This document shows, in pieces, positions 55,290-64,000 of a DNA stretch of 64,000 nt (positions within the stretch are counted from its first letter, which is position 1; each line of letters opens with the position of its first letter). The translations under genes and the position numbers were made by a program. Location: NCBI RefSeq assembly GCF_041902385.1, contig NZ_CP169244.1:744001-808000 (forward strand), read 5' to 3'. The notes beneath the pieces are model-generated. The model saw only the letters and a program-made list of their open reading frames with translations, ran no database searches and was not told where the DNA came from. The stretch is from Arcticibacter sp041902385. GTDB taxonomy: Bacteria > Bacteroidota > Bacteroidia > Sphingobacteriales > Sphingobacteriaceae.

Positions 55290-56231
55290 TTAATAGCCGC
55301 GATTAGCGGGAACATCTTTAATAATATTCAGAGGAATTTTAAATCCAATTTCGAAGCTTCCACCTGTGTCCTCTCTCATAACAGCGAGCTGGTTCGTATA
55401 AAAACCGTGAAAATAAGCTCGGTTTTCTATATTTAATTCAAAGCCAAGAGTAGTACTCTTGCTACTATGGTACATCCCCTCCAGAGAAATTAAGTTATTC
55501 GGAAGCTTTATGGAAGTACCGATGTCCCATAAGTTGTTAAATCCCCTTGCGCCTCTAATACAAAGCTTGGGTTCCAGCGTTAGAAGATCTGTGCTATTAC
55601 TTATTTGATATGAAACAGCAACAAAATAAGTTGAACCATCCGCTGAGTTACTAATGTCCTTTTTAAGAAATTTTTTCAAGTTGGGGAGTGCACCCTGAAT
55701 GGAGAACTTATCATTAATATACGCGATCCCGAAATCGCCGTCCAGGTAGGCCCTCCGTTTGTTATATCGTCCCGGCATGATGTCATTTGGATCTGCGACA
55801 ATACTTTCCTCGTCTAAACGTTCGCTCATTACCCCTAATGAAAGTCCGAAATTAATGCTTCTCTTCTCACCATTAAGAGGCAAATGGTAAGCGTAACTAC
55901 CCATTAGTCTGGTTCTCCTGATCAAGCCAGCTTTATCGTTGTATAAATTCAAACCAACTCCCACCTTTTCCTTGATCCGGTAATCTGCTGTTACTGCTTG
56001 AGATACTGGAGAACCGGGAATCGATCTCCACTGATTGCGGTAATCCAAATTGATTATTAAGTTCTCACTCATTCCCGCAAAGGCCGGATTTCCAACGTAC
56101 TGATTCTGATAATACTGAGTCGCAAGGGGAGCTATCTGAGCGACGACATTTACATAACTCAAAATAGAACTCCCCAGCATTACGAGCCACAAAACTCGTT
56201 TATATTTTCGATTACTGACCACCTTTGTCAT
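55290..56231 (-). CDS. PorP/SprF-family type IX secretion protein
   Basis: 313-residue outer-membrane beta-barrel. A signal peptide (about 1-32) precedes the family's start LATQYYQNQYVGNPAFAGM, then regular strands YRNQWRSIPGSPVSQAVTAD, GVGLNLYNDKAGLIRRTR, SINFGLSLGVMSERLDEE. PorP/SprF proteins are usually encoded next to large T9SS-exported adhesins and help place them at the surface. Here the preceding gene in transcription carries a CHU_C domain, so this PorP/SprF is its likely partner; there are only 18 bases between them. Confidence 0.92.
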   Translation of the reverse strand: MTKVVSNRKYKRVLWLVMLGSSILSYVNVVAQIAPLATQYYQNQYVGNPAFAGMSENLIINLDYRNQWRSIPGSPVSQAVTADYRIKEKVGVGLNLYNDKAGLIRRTRLMGSYAYHLPLNGEKRSINFGLSLGVMSERLDEESIVADPNDIMPGRYNKRRAYLDGDFGIAYINDKFSIQGALPNLKKFLKKDISNSADGSTYFVAVSYQISNSTDLLTLEPKLCIRGARGFNNLWDIGTSIKLPNNLISLEGMYHSSKSTTLGFELNIENRAYFHGFYTNQLAVMREDTGGSFEIGFKIPLNIIKDVPANRGY

Positions 56232-56249
56232 TACTTTAATCCCCTACCC

Positions 56250-57473
56250 TTATTCCCTAACCACAGATATAAATCCTGTAAACTTTTTATTACCAGAGTC
56301 AACAGACAACACGTAATAGTATGTATCTTCAGGAACAGGAGCACCATTAAAGGTAGCATCCCACGAGTTATCATAACTATTTTTTGTGTATACCAGTCGT
56401 CCCGCCCTATCAAAAATTTTCACCTCATTATTCGGATACATGTCCAGGTTCTTTACGATCCAGACGTCATTAACAGCATCGCCATTAGGTGTAACCATAT
56501 TATTCGGAATAAGAGACTTATAGTCTTTCAAGACGTTGATCGCCATAGTCTTTATTACGTTACAACCAGTTCCATTACTAACCGACACTTTATATGTAGT
56601 CGATTTAGAAGGCCTGACAACAATAACAGAATCGGTCGCCAAGCCGCTCACAAGGCCATCTGTTACCTCCCAATTGAAAGAGCCTATTCCAGAGACCTTA
56701 AGTTGGAGCTCATCTCCCAAAGACAAATTCTCGCCCTTGTCGCTGGATAGCTGGACAACTGGCGGTAACGTAACAGATATTTTAACGGGATCAGAAATTG
56801 TGGCTACGCCGTTTGCAGCTATAGTCTGAACAGAGTATTCTCCTGAATCCATTACAATAAGTTCTCTTTTGTTTGCTCCCTGGATTTGAGTACCATTCCT
56901 AAACCATTGCCAACCAGATGCAGACACAGTGCTAAGAGTGACAAACTCTCCCTTACAAAAAGTAGTACTGCCTGATAAGGTAATTGGAGGGGTGGCGAGG
57001 GAAGAGGATACAGCCGTTAAATCTGAAAAACTGACCACGTCGCTAAAGTACTGACTGACATATCCATCATATGCATTGGAAATACTCCCACTGGCCAACA
57101 GGTAATCTTTAAAGCTGTTACTACCCGCTGCGTTGCTGTAAGCGAAACTTAGCGACGACGGGTTATTGCCGTTCAATTCAGAGTTAAGAAAGCTCAACGC
57201 TACCGTACCCCGAAAAGCAATGGGGCTTGTAAATCGATACATTCTTGTTATACTATTGTACTGAGGCCAGGCAATGCTTGAGCTTACTTTAGTCAGAGTT
57301 AATGCCTTAAGTTCAAAATCAGAAGAAGGGATAAAAGAGAGTCCCTCCGCACAAAATTGAGTACCACTCTTAACGTATAAGCTTTGCTGATCAGCCCGTA
57401 ACTGCGCCTTCAGTGTTTGTCGCAACGAGACGAACACAGTAACCAACAAAAACAATAAAACCCTTTTCTTCAT
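56250..57473 (-). CDS. Exported protein with a CHU_C/gliding-type (T9SS type B) C-terminal domain
   Basis: 407 residues: signal peptide (about 1-24), a beta-rich region with a PKD/Ig-like stretch (QLSSDKGENLSLGDELQLK), a repeat of Ser/Thr strands, and the CHU_C end NMVTPNGDAVNDVWIVKNL, NNEVKIFDRAGRLVYTKN, WDATFNGAPVPEDTYYYVL. The C-domain directs secretion by the type IX system and is the kind that partners with a PorP/SprF protein, which is encoded next on the same strand 18 bases downstream. No enzymatic motif is visible; a surface adhesin or matrix protein is likely. Confidence 0.88.
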   Translation of the reverse strand: MKKRVLLFLLVTVFVSLRQTLKAQLRADQQSLYVKSGTQFCAEGLSFIPSSDFELKALTLTKVSSSIAWPQYNSITRMYRFTSPIAFRGTVALSFLNSELNGNNPSSLSFAYSNAAGSNSFKDYLLASGSISNAYDGYVSQYFSDVVSFSDLTAVSSSLATPPITLSGSTTFCKGEFVTLSTVSASGWQWFRNGTQIQGANKRELIVMDSGEYSVQTIAANGVATISDPVKISVTLPPVVQLSSDKGENLSLGDELQLKVSGIGSFNWEVTDGLVSGLATDSVIVVRPSKSTTYKVSVSNGTGCNVIKTMAINVLKDYKSLIPNNMVTPNGDAVNDVWIVKNLDMYPNNEVKIFDRAGRLVYTKNSYDNSWDATFNGAPVPEDTYYYVLSVDSGNKKFTGFISVVRE

Positions 57474-57503
57474 CTTGTATATCTCTTACGCAGCACGCTT
57501 CAC

Positions 57504-58928
57504 TTACTGCTTTATGACTTTCTCCAGGTCCTCAACTGAATCTGGTAATGCAACGATCTTATTCGTCTTCGCATCAACCAGAACCATTACCGGGGTAGAA
57601 AGTATATAATATGAGCTCGCTTCAGGACTGTTTATACCCCCTGTCGGTCTAAAATGTTTCCATTCTGTCAATTTATTTTTAAACTCTTCCCACACCTTAA
57701 CTTCTGTATCCGTAAAGTCGACACTAATGGCAAAAACGTCTATGAGAGATTTACCACCAGCCTTTAAAAACCAAGGGTATAACTTGTCAACGAGCTCCTT
57801 GCAATGCTGACAGTCGGCCGACCAAAATAGAACCATTTTATATTTAGCATCTGTTCTGTAGTTGTGAAATTGAACAGACTTTCCATTTACGTCTTTTGAT
57901 ACAAAGTCGGGAGCCACTACTCCAGGCCTTATCGATTCTATTCCCAACAGGCGCTTTTCAATTTCGAGTCGTTTTGTGGTAAGGCAGCGCGGATCCTGCA
58001 AATATGGCTCGAGCATCTTTATGCCGGGGGTAATATTGAACCCCTCGTATCCCTTATAAAAATAGTCTACCATCCATCCATACAGGAGAGGGTGCCCGCT
58101 CTTCGCTTTTTCGATTGCCCGCTGGCCAGCTAATGTAAATAGAGAATCGCGCAACTTGGTTGTCGTTGCCATTGTCCCGTAAAGATTAACGTAATTATTC
58201 ATCCAATCTTTAATATCAACTGTTTTCGCCAGAAGCGGATCCTGGAAATCCACAAGATCAAAATAATGGTTGATCATATTTTCGAGTCGATCACGTTCAG
58301 ACCCTGAAAAGAGCATTTGGGGAACATACTGAAACTTAAATGTTGTAGATGCGAATAGATTGGAATGACTACTAATATAGCCGTCTAACCAACGGTTGTA
58401 TTCTGTACGGCGACCTTCATATTCGTCTTCACACAGAGAATACAACTTTGAACTCGCCCGATCATAGTTCATCAGGAAGTTCTGAAGAACGGAGAGCTGG
58501 CTTTTACGCTTACCATTCTCTTTGGAGAACTCAGCAAAAAGAGCATTTTCGGTTTCATCCTTTTGAAAGTAGGTACTATCCGGATTGTTTACCGCTTTAG
58601 GCCTCACCCATAACTCAAGATTCTGTCTCCCAGCAAAAAAATACCTTTCAGAGGGATATGGGGTACTTGTCTCTTTTTCCATATAGTCAAACCGCAGTAC
58701 AAACTGCCCAGGCAACTTGTCTGCCGGAAGGGAAAGGAGGGCTGTTTCGTTGCCTTTAACGCCATTTTTCTCGACAAACGGCTTTAGGGCACCTGCTCCA
58801 GATAAGGGCATTATACTAATCTTTGTAGAATACACCCCAGATACATGTATTTTGAGTGTTATATCCTGAGCTCTTGATCCCTGCAGCACTAGCATTAGCA
58901 CTAAGAAACCTATACTTCTCAGAAACAT
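57504..58928 (-). CDS. Exported TlpA-like thioredoxin with a long N-terminal domain
   Basis: 474 residues from the ATG at 58928 (MFLRSIGFLVLMLVLQGSRA), a signal peptide. The first 330 residues form a helical DUF-type domain with a beta start (DITLKIHVSGVYSTKISI). The last 140 are a thioredoxin fold: FVSKDVNGKSVQFHNYRTD, the redox motif FWSADCQHCKELVDKLYP (CQHC) and the cis-proline strand STPVMVLVDAKTNKIVALP. TlpA-like exported thioredoxins reduce or isomerise disulfides in periplasm or on surface proteins. It lies between T9SS-related genes and the FISUMP gene, so it may act on those proteins; that is inference. Confidence 0.8.
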   Translation of the reverse strand: MFLRSIGFLVLMLVLQGSRAQDITLKIHVSGVYSTKISIMPLSGAGALKPFVEKNGVKGNETALLSLPADKLPGQFVLRFDYMEKETSTPYPSERYFFAGRQNLELWVRPKAVNNPDSTYFQKDETENALFAEFSKENGKRKSQLSVLQNFLMNYDRASSKLYSLCEDEYEGRRTEYNRWLDGYISSHSNLFASTTFKFQYVPQMLFSGSERDRLENMINHYFDLVDFQDPLLAKTVDIKDWMNNYVNLYGTMATTTKLRDSLFTLAGQRAIEKAKSGHPLLYGWMVDYFYKGYEGFNITPGIKMLEPYLQDPRCLTTKRLEIEKRLLGIESIRPGVVAPDFVSKDVNGKSVQFHNYRTDAKYKMVLFWSADCQHCKELVDKLYPWFLKAGGKSLIDVFAISVDFTDTEVKVWEEFKNKLTEWKHFRPTGGINSPEASSYYILSTPVMVLVDAKTNKIVALPDSVEDLEKVIKQ

Positions 58929-59032
58929 TCTTAAATTTCTTTCACTCAGAAGCTGTTCTTTCTGTTCTGTCTCTTTTCTTGGCATGTTCATTTTTTATTT
59001 TTGTTTTTCGGTAAAGTAAAAGTGTCAAAGTA

Positions 59033-62000
59033 CTAGTCTCTTATACATCTGATATTAAATCCGTAACCTTCCCACTTATTCACCCAGGTTGTGACGCTTG
59101 TCGTAGCCGAAATTGATAAATAATATCCGGTAAAACGGTCGCCAGATGAATAATATGATCCTTGGGTGTTACTCCAATAGCCAGCCGAAGCTCCCCTTCC
59201 ATTTAAGGTGGCATTTAAAAGATAACCTCCTGCATGTAATTTAAGAGGAGAAGCAAAGGCATCGTTATAATTAAGCCAGTATTGAGGCTGCGCATCTGCC
59301 GCAGTCCATTCTGCGTTCGTTGGTAAGCGCCACGCCGTTCCAAGTAAGAGCCGACAAGGGTCGTTGGCTACGCTCCAGTTACTATTTTCATTAATACTAT
59401 ATACTCCTGAAACAGGCGTTCGACTTACCCCGTCGTGCTTATATCCCTGAGATCGGTTAAACTGCCAGTACCAACCAGCTGCTTCCTCTGAATTGTCAGT
59501 GACCGAGGTTGCCTGCCGGTCTGCTCCCAGATTTTGAGTCAGCCAGCACTTCGCTGCTCCTGATATGGTCGCTGTTGTTGTTTTATATGTAACGGTCTTA
59601 TCGATTGGGGCCCCGCCTACGCCCGCAACATGCTGTACTGTAAACGAGTTACAGATCTTAAAACTGGTGACGGTTGGGCTGTAGGAAACACCCGCACTGT
59701 TAATTGCATAAGCTCTGACAAAATAAGTCTGACCGTCAACAAGGCCAGCTATAGTCCCGGTAAAGTCTCCCGTTCCCGCACCAAGCTGGATAACGTTATC
59801 AGAAATAGTAGGGGTTGCATTAGTGCTGCTCCAACAAAGACCACGATCAGTTACTGCAGATCTTCCATCTAGGGTAACTGTTGCAGATCCAGTTGCAGAT
59901 GAGGTTGTCATCAGGGTAGTGGGGAAAGTGGCGACAGTAACCGAAGGCTTCTCAGGAGTTACTGCATCGCGAAGACATCTGACAGTAAACGCATACCCAT
60001 CGTACTTGTTGACATAAGTAACGGCGCTACTAGCAGCATTAAATGACAAGTACCCGCCTGTATATCTGTCTCCGCTGGAGTAGTAGTAGCCTTGCGTCGT
60101 ACTCCAATATCCCCCTGAAGTGCCGCGCCCCGTCAGGGAGCCTCCTAACATTTGGCCGGCAGCGTGCAGCTTCAGAACAGAATTGTAAGCATCAGCCGCC
60201 TTAGACCAATACTGAGGCTCCGCATCAACTATCGTCCATTCACTCGCTGTAGGCATTCGCCAGCCACCAGCAAGCAACGCGCGACAAGGGTCGGCAACTG
60301 CCGCCCAGTCGCTACTTTCGTTTGCACTCTGGATCCAGTTAACCCATCCGTAGTACGGAGCGTATGATGTGCCGATCGGCTTATAACCCTGGAGCCTGTT
60401 AAACTGCCAGTACCATCCTGCTGAGGCCTGAGTTGTATCAGAAACAGATACGGCTTCTTGGGACGCACCCAGATTTTGTGTGATCCAACACCGGGCAGCT
60501 CCTGAAATACTTGTACTAATAGTCTTATAAGTCACCTCTTTGTCCTCTGGCGCTCCATTTTGTCCGGCGCGGTGAATAACAGTAAATGGATTGCATATCT
60601 TAAAGCTGGTAACAACAGGGCTATAAGCAACACCAGCACTATTAACTGCATAAGCCCTGACATTATACGTAGGTCCTTCCTGAAGGTTACTTAGCGTAGC
60701 ACTGAAGTCACCTGTCTTAGACCCTACTTTTACCACATTGTCAGTAATCGTCGGAGTCGCAGAGGTTGTACTCCAACAAAATCCTCGTTCCGTTACTAAT
60801 GCTCCTCCGTCCAGCGTAACCGTGCTGTAAACTTTTGCAGAGGTAGCTCCCATATCAGATGTTGGAGCTGAAACATTGGTTACTGATGGCTTTTCAGGTA
60901 CAATGAAATCACGCAGGCATCGTACGTTAAACGCATGTCCCAGCCATTTATCCACATATGCCGCCGCATCACTGGTGGCACTTGTAATAGAAAGATAGTA
61001 GCCTCGGAACCGGTCTCCACTTGAGTAATAATAACCCTGGGTACTACTCCAGTATCCCCCTGATACACCGCTGTTCTTAAGCGTTCCGCCCAGCATATAC
61101 CCAGCGGCATGCAGCTTCAACACGGAATTGTACGTATCGTTATAAGTCTTCCAGTACTGCGGCGCAGCATTAGCAGCAGCCCACTCAGTCTGATTTGGCA
61201 TTCTCCATCCAGCCCCTAACAAATTCCTGCATGGATCGGCGGCAGGGAGCCAATCACTATTCTCGTTGGCGGCCTGAATCCAATTAACCCAAGCGTAATA
61301 CGGTGTGTATGAACCATTAACCGGCTTATATCCCTGCGATCGATTGAACTGCCAGTACCACCCAGCAGACGCCATTGTTGTGTCCGTTACTAGCTTCGCC
61401 TCCTGGTCTGCTCCCAGGTTCTGTGTGATCCAGCAGCGTGGACCGCCCGAGATGCTAGTGCTTATCGTTTTATATGTTACGACCTTGCTTTCGGGAGCTC
61501 CATTTTGATCTTTCCGGTGAATTATTGTAAAGGGATTACAAATCTTAAAGCTCGTAACACTAGGGCTATAAGAGGCGCCTTTACTGTTGATTGCATAGGC
61601 CCTCACGTAATACGTTGGCCCTTCCTTAAGGCTATCTAGAACTCCGTTAAAATCTCCGATACCCGATGCCAATATCAGCTTGCTATCTGATATTGTCGGA
61701 ACTGTTGAAGTGGTACTCCAGCAGAAGCCCCGTTCTGTCACTGCCGCCCCTCCGTCAAGTGATACATTTGCGTATCCCTTGGCTGAATTGATCGTCATAT
61801 CAGCAGTCGGGAAGGTTACATTCGTCACCGTCGGCTTCTGTATAGATACAGTATCACGTAAACATCTCAAGTTTAAGGCATATCCTTCCCACTTATTCAG
61901 ACTTGACATGGCGCTGGTGGTGGCATTGAAGTTTAAGTACTGTCCTGTGTAGCGGTCGCCGCTTGAGTAATAGTAGCCCTGCGTAGCACTCCAATAACTA

Positions 62001-64000
62001 CCTGTTGCACCTCTGCCGGTCAGAGCACCAGAAAGCATATATCCTGCGGCATGGAGCTTTATTGGGGACGCGTAGGCGTCCGCCGCCTTACCCCAGTTCT
62101 GAGGGACCGCATCTGCATTGGTCCATTCTACGCTGGTTGGCATTCGCCATCCGCCTCCAAGCAATAGACGACATGGATCTGCTGTTGCTGCCCAGTCACT
62201 GCTTTCATTTGCACTTTGAAGCCAGTTAACCCAGGCATAATATGGAATATAGGAGGTTCCGTTAGGCTTGTAGCCCTGAGACCTGTTAAACTGCCAGTAC
62301 CATCCTGCCGCTGCCTGCGCGGTGTCTCCCACAGCGGTTGCTTCGCGCTCTGCTCCTAAGTTTTGTGTAATCCAGCATCGCGGAGCCCCTGAGATATTCG
62401 TACTGATCGTCTTATAGGTGATCGTCTTGTCTTCCGGAGCACCGTTTAAGTCTTTTTGGTGAATCACCGTAAACGGATTACAGATCTTGAAGCTAGTCAC
62501 CACCGGACTGTAAGATGTTCCAGCACTGTTTATTGCATAGGCTCTGGCGTAGTATGTTGGCCCCTCTTTCAGATTTTCCATTAATGAAGAGAAGCTTCCT
62601 GTTCCATCGCCAGACTTAATCACGTTGTCGCTGGTGGTAGGCGTTACAGAGCTTGTACTCCAGCATACTCCCCGTTCCGTCACTGTAGCACCACCATCAA
62701 GGGTTACCGTAGCTGATCCCCTGGCTGTATTAGTGGTCATATCACTTGTCGGGAAGGATACGTTTGTCACCGTTGGCTTCTCTATGGTGATTATATCTCT
62801 TAAACAACGAACGCTGAATCCGAGTCCATCCGGCTTATAACTTGTCGCATCCGGGGTACTAACAGCACTGGTAATAGATAGATAATATCCTGTGTATCGG
62901 TCGCCGCTTGAATAATAATTTCCCTGCGTAGTGGCCCAATAACTACCTGACACTCCACGTCCTTTAAGCGTCCCGGCCTGCATATACCCTGCTGCATGCA
63001 GCTTGAGCACAGAATTGTAAGCATCAGTATACGTATTCCAGTACTGCGGCGCTGCATCTGCCGCCGTCCATTCTGTCCGGTCTGGCATACGCCATCCTCC
63101 ACCTAATAACATCCGGCATGGATCTGCGGCTGCGGTCCAGTTGCTGTTCTCATTAGTTGCCTGAACCCAGCTCACCCACGCATAATTTGGAATATAGGAT
63201 CCATTCACTGGCTTATAACCTTGCAATCTGTTAAACTGCCAGTACCATCCTGCTGAAGCTTGTGTCGTGTCTGTCACTGATGTAGCTTCCTGATCGGCTC
63301 CAAGATTCTGTGTAATCCAGCATCTTGCCGCTCCGGAGATGCTCGTACTGACAGTGCGATAGGTCACTGTCTTATCTTCAGGTGCCCCATTCTGATCCTT
63401 CTTATGGATAATGGTGACAGGATTACATATCTTAAAGCTCGTTACAGCCGGACTGAAGGATATTCCCTTGCTATTGATCGCATAAGCACGTACATAATAT
63501 GTCGGTCCTTCTTTTAAGGCCTTTAAGATCCCTGTAAAATCACCCGTTCCACTACCAAGGATCATTACACTGTCCAACTTGGTCGGAACTGTCGATGTGG
63601 TACTCCAGCAGAAGCCCCGTTCAGTTACTGCTGCTCCTCCGTCAAGTGATACATTTGCGTATCCCTTGGCTGAGTTAATAGTCATATCGGCAGTAGGGAA
63701 GGTCACATTCGTCACTGTTGGTCTCTGTATAGAGACTGTATCGCGCAGACACCTCAAGTTCAGCGCATATCCTTCCCACTTATTCAGACTTGACATGGCG
63801 CTGGTGGTGGCATTGAAGTTTAAGTACTGTCCTGTGTAGCGGTCGCCGCTTGAGTAATAGTAGCCCTGCGTAGCACTCCAATAACTACCTGTTGCACCTC
63901 TGCCGGTCAGAGCACCAGAAAGCATATATCCTGCGGCATGGAGCTTTATTGGGGACGCGTAGGCGTCCGCCGCCTTACCCCAGTTCTGAGGGACCGCATC
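59033..64000 (-). CDS. Giant tandem FISUMP-domain protein, 5' end outside the window
   Basis: The frame is open from the window's edge to a stop at 59033-59035 (1,655 codons visible). It is a tandem of about 314-residue units, each an FnIII-like part (PTVTNVTFPTADMTINSAK, TERGFCWSTTSTVPT, GPTYYVRAYAINSKG) and a FISUMP part (ARCWITQNLGADQEA, AGWYWQFNRLQGYKP, GWRMP, YYYSSGDRYTG, RCLRD). Units: partial 64000-63740, then 63739-62795, 62794-61853, 61852-60908, 60907-59966, 59965-59036. The FISUMP domain is common in secreted Bacteroidota proteins of unknown function. No T9SS C-domain is seen at the end. Confidence 0.88.
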   Translation of the reverse strand, partial: DAVPQNWGKAADAYASPIKLHAAGYMLSGALTGRGATGSYWSATQGYYYSSGDRYTGQYLNFNATTSAMSSLNKWEGYALNLRCLRDTVSIQRPTVTNVTFPTADMTINSAKGYANVSLDGGAAVTERGFCWSTTSTVPTKLDSVMILGSGTGDFTGILKALKEGPTYYVRAYAINSKGISFSPAVTSFKICNPVTIIHKKDQNGAPEDKTVTYRTVSTSISGAARCWITQNLGADQEATSVTDTTQASAGWYWQFNRLQGYKPVNGSYIPNYAWVSWVQATNENSNWTAAADPCRMLLGGGWRMPDRTEWTAADAAPQYWNTYTDAYNSVLKLHAAGYMQAGTLKGRGVSGSYWATTQGNYYSSGDRYTGYYLSITSAVSTPDATSYKPDGLGFSVRCLRDIITIEKPTVTNVSFPTSDMTTNTARGSATVTLDGGATVTERGVCWSTSSVTPTTSDNVIKSGDGTGSFSSLMENLKEGPTYYARAYAINSAGTSYSPVVTSFKICNPFTVIHQKDLNGAPEDKTITYKTISTNISGAPRCWITQNLGAEREATAVGDTAQAAAGWYWQFNRSQGYKPNGTSYIPYYAWVNWLQSANESSDWAATADPCRLLLGGGWRMPTSVEWTNADAVPQNWGKAADAYASPIKLHAAGYMLSGALTGRGATGSYWSATQGYYYSSGDRYTGQYLNFNATTSAMSSLNKWEGYALNLRCLRDTVSIQKPTVTNVTFPTADMTINSAKGYANVSLDGGAAVTERGFCWSTTSTVPTISDSKLILASGIGDFNGVLDSLKEGPTYYVRAYAINSKGASYSPSVTSFKICNPFTIIHRKDQNGAPESKVVTYKTISTSISGGPRCWITQNLGADQEAKLVTDTTMASAGWYWQFNRSQGYKPVNGSYTPYYAWVNWIQAANENSDWLPAADPCRNLLGAGWRMPNQTEWAAANAAPQYWKTYNDTYNSVLKLHAAGYMLGGTLKNSGVSGGYWSSTQGYYYSSGDRFRGYYLSITSATSDAAAYVDKWLGHAFNVRCLRDFIVPEKPSVTNVSAPTSDMGATSAKVYSTVTLDGGALVTERGFCWSTTSATPTITDNVVKVGSKTGDFSATLSNLQEGPTYNVRAYAVNSAGVAYSPVVTSFKICNPFTVIHRAGQNGAPEDKEVTYKTISTSISGAARCWITQNLGASQEAVSVSDTTQASAGWYWQFNRLQGYKPIGTSYAPYYGWVNWIQSANESSDWAAVADPCRALLAGGWRMPTASEWTIVDAEPQYWSKAADAYNSVLKLHAAGQMLGGSLTGRGTSGGYWSTTQGYYYSSGDRYTGGYLSFNAASSAVTYVNKYDGYAFTVRCLRDAVTPEKPSVTVATFPTTLMTTSSATGSATVTLDGRSAVTDRGLCWSSTNATPTISDNVIQLGAGTGDFTGTIAGLVDGQTYFVRAYAINSAGVSYSPTVTSFKICNSFTVQHVAGVGGAPIDKTVTYKTTTATISGAAKCWLTQNLGADRQATSVTDNSEEAAGWYWQFNRSQGYKHDGVSRTPVSGVYSINENSNWSVANDPCRLLLGTAWRLPTNAEWTAADAQPQYWLNYNDAFASPLKLHAGGYLLNATLNGRGASAGYWSNTQGSYYSSGDRFTGYYLSISATTSVTTWVNKWEGYGFNIRCIRD
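61878..64000. repeat. Recent 1.89-kb two-unit duplication inside the FISUMP gene
   Basis: Bases 61878-62113 recur with no difference at 63765-64000, that is, at least 236 identical bases exactly 1,887 bases apart, the length of two FISUMP units. The flanking units also alternate in similarity. The segment continues beyond the window. Confidence 0.85.

Noticed and set aside
60948..60956. TTATCCACA, a perfect DnaA-box sequence
   Set aside because: It is a single copy inside the FISUMP coding sequence, far from dnaA, so it does not mark an origin.

Overview
The window looks like chromosomal DNA of a Bacteroidota, most likely a Sphingobacteriales (Pedobacter-like) bacterium. The evidence is: several promoters with the Bacteroidota -7 box TAnnTTTG (e.g. 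7568-7575, 8677-8684, 16157-16164, 18817-18824, 19479-19486, 54885-54892); type IX secretion parts (a PorP/SprF protein and CHU_C/gliding-type C-termini); a SusC-style TonB receptor with a carboxypeptidase-regulatory N-domain; LruC, DUF2807, DUF4374 and FISUMP proteins. This is lineage inference from gene content, not a database match.

Layout. 1-225: tail of a surface protein. 404-485: possible small RNA. 0.9-4.1 kb: gamma-glutamyltransferase and a convergent peptidase PepD. 4.1-12.2 kb: mostly proteins of unknown function, including a lipoprotein/822-aa pair with overlapping genes. 12.3-18.8 kb: SF1 helicase, HxlR regulator with a 32-bp perfect palindrome beside a broken EthD gene, thioredoxin-like protein, Rpn-type nuclease, double SRPBCC protein and a small secreted protein built of five repeats. 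19.0-24.5 kb: lipoprotein, then an iron/siderophore uptake operon (TonB receptor, DUF4374, PepSY) behind a structured leader. 25-34 kb: orphan 357-aa protein, GH51 arabinofuranosidase, EamA transporter, TonB-like protein, VirJ-type hydrolase, MgtC and polysaccharide deacetylase. 34-42 kb: DUF885 peptidase, methyltransferase, OmpA lipoprotein, phosphatase-like protein, RCC1 propeller surface protein. 42.6-44.4 kb: IS1182-type insertion sequence. 44.4-51.6 kb: LruC protein, an EEP hydrolase and GDPD pair, a second PepSY protein, a second GDPD, DUF2807. 51.7-55.3 kb: small unknowns, dnaA, two unknown proteins, an IscA-type protein. 55.3-64.0 kb: PorP/SprF, a CHU_C protein, a TlpA-like thioredoxin, and a giant tandem FISUMP protein that runs off the window.

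The most useful observation is a cluster of single-base frameshifts at A/T homopolymers between 43.7 and 49.8 kb. Restoring one base at three seven-base runs rebuilds, respectively, a transposase, the catalytic SDH motif of the EEP hydrolase and the signal peptide of a GDPD. By eye I found about two dozen A/T runs of exactly seven in the window and none of eight or more. That pattern suggests that longer runs were collapsed in sequencing or assembly, so several gene models here should be read as repaired.

I saw no CRISPR array, no complete tRNA or rRNA gene, no prophage, no recognised defence island and no oriC beside dnaA. The best candidates for undescribed biology are the five-repeat secreted protein (18301-18780), the lipoprotein/822-aa pair (8713-12178), the orphan 357-aa protein (25211-26284) and the two-unit duplication inside the FISUMP array.
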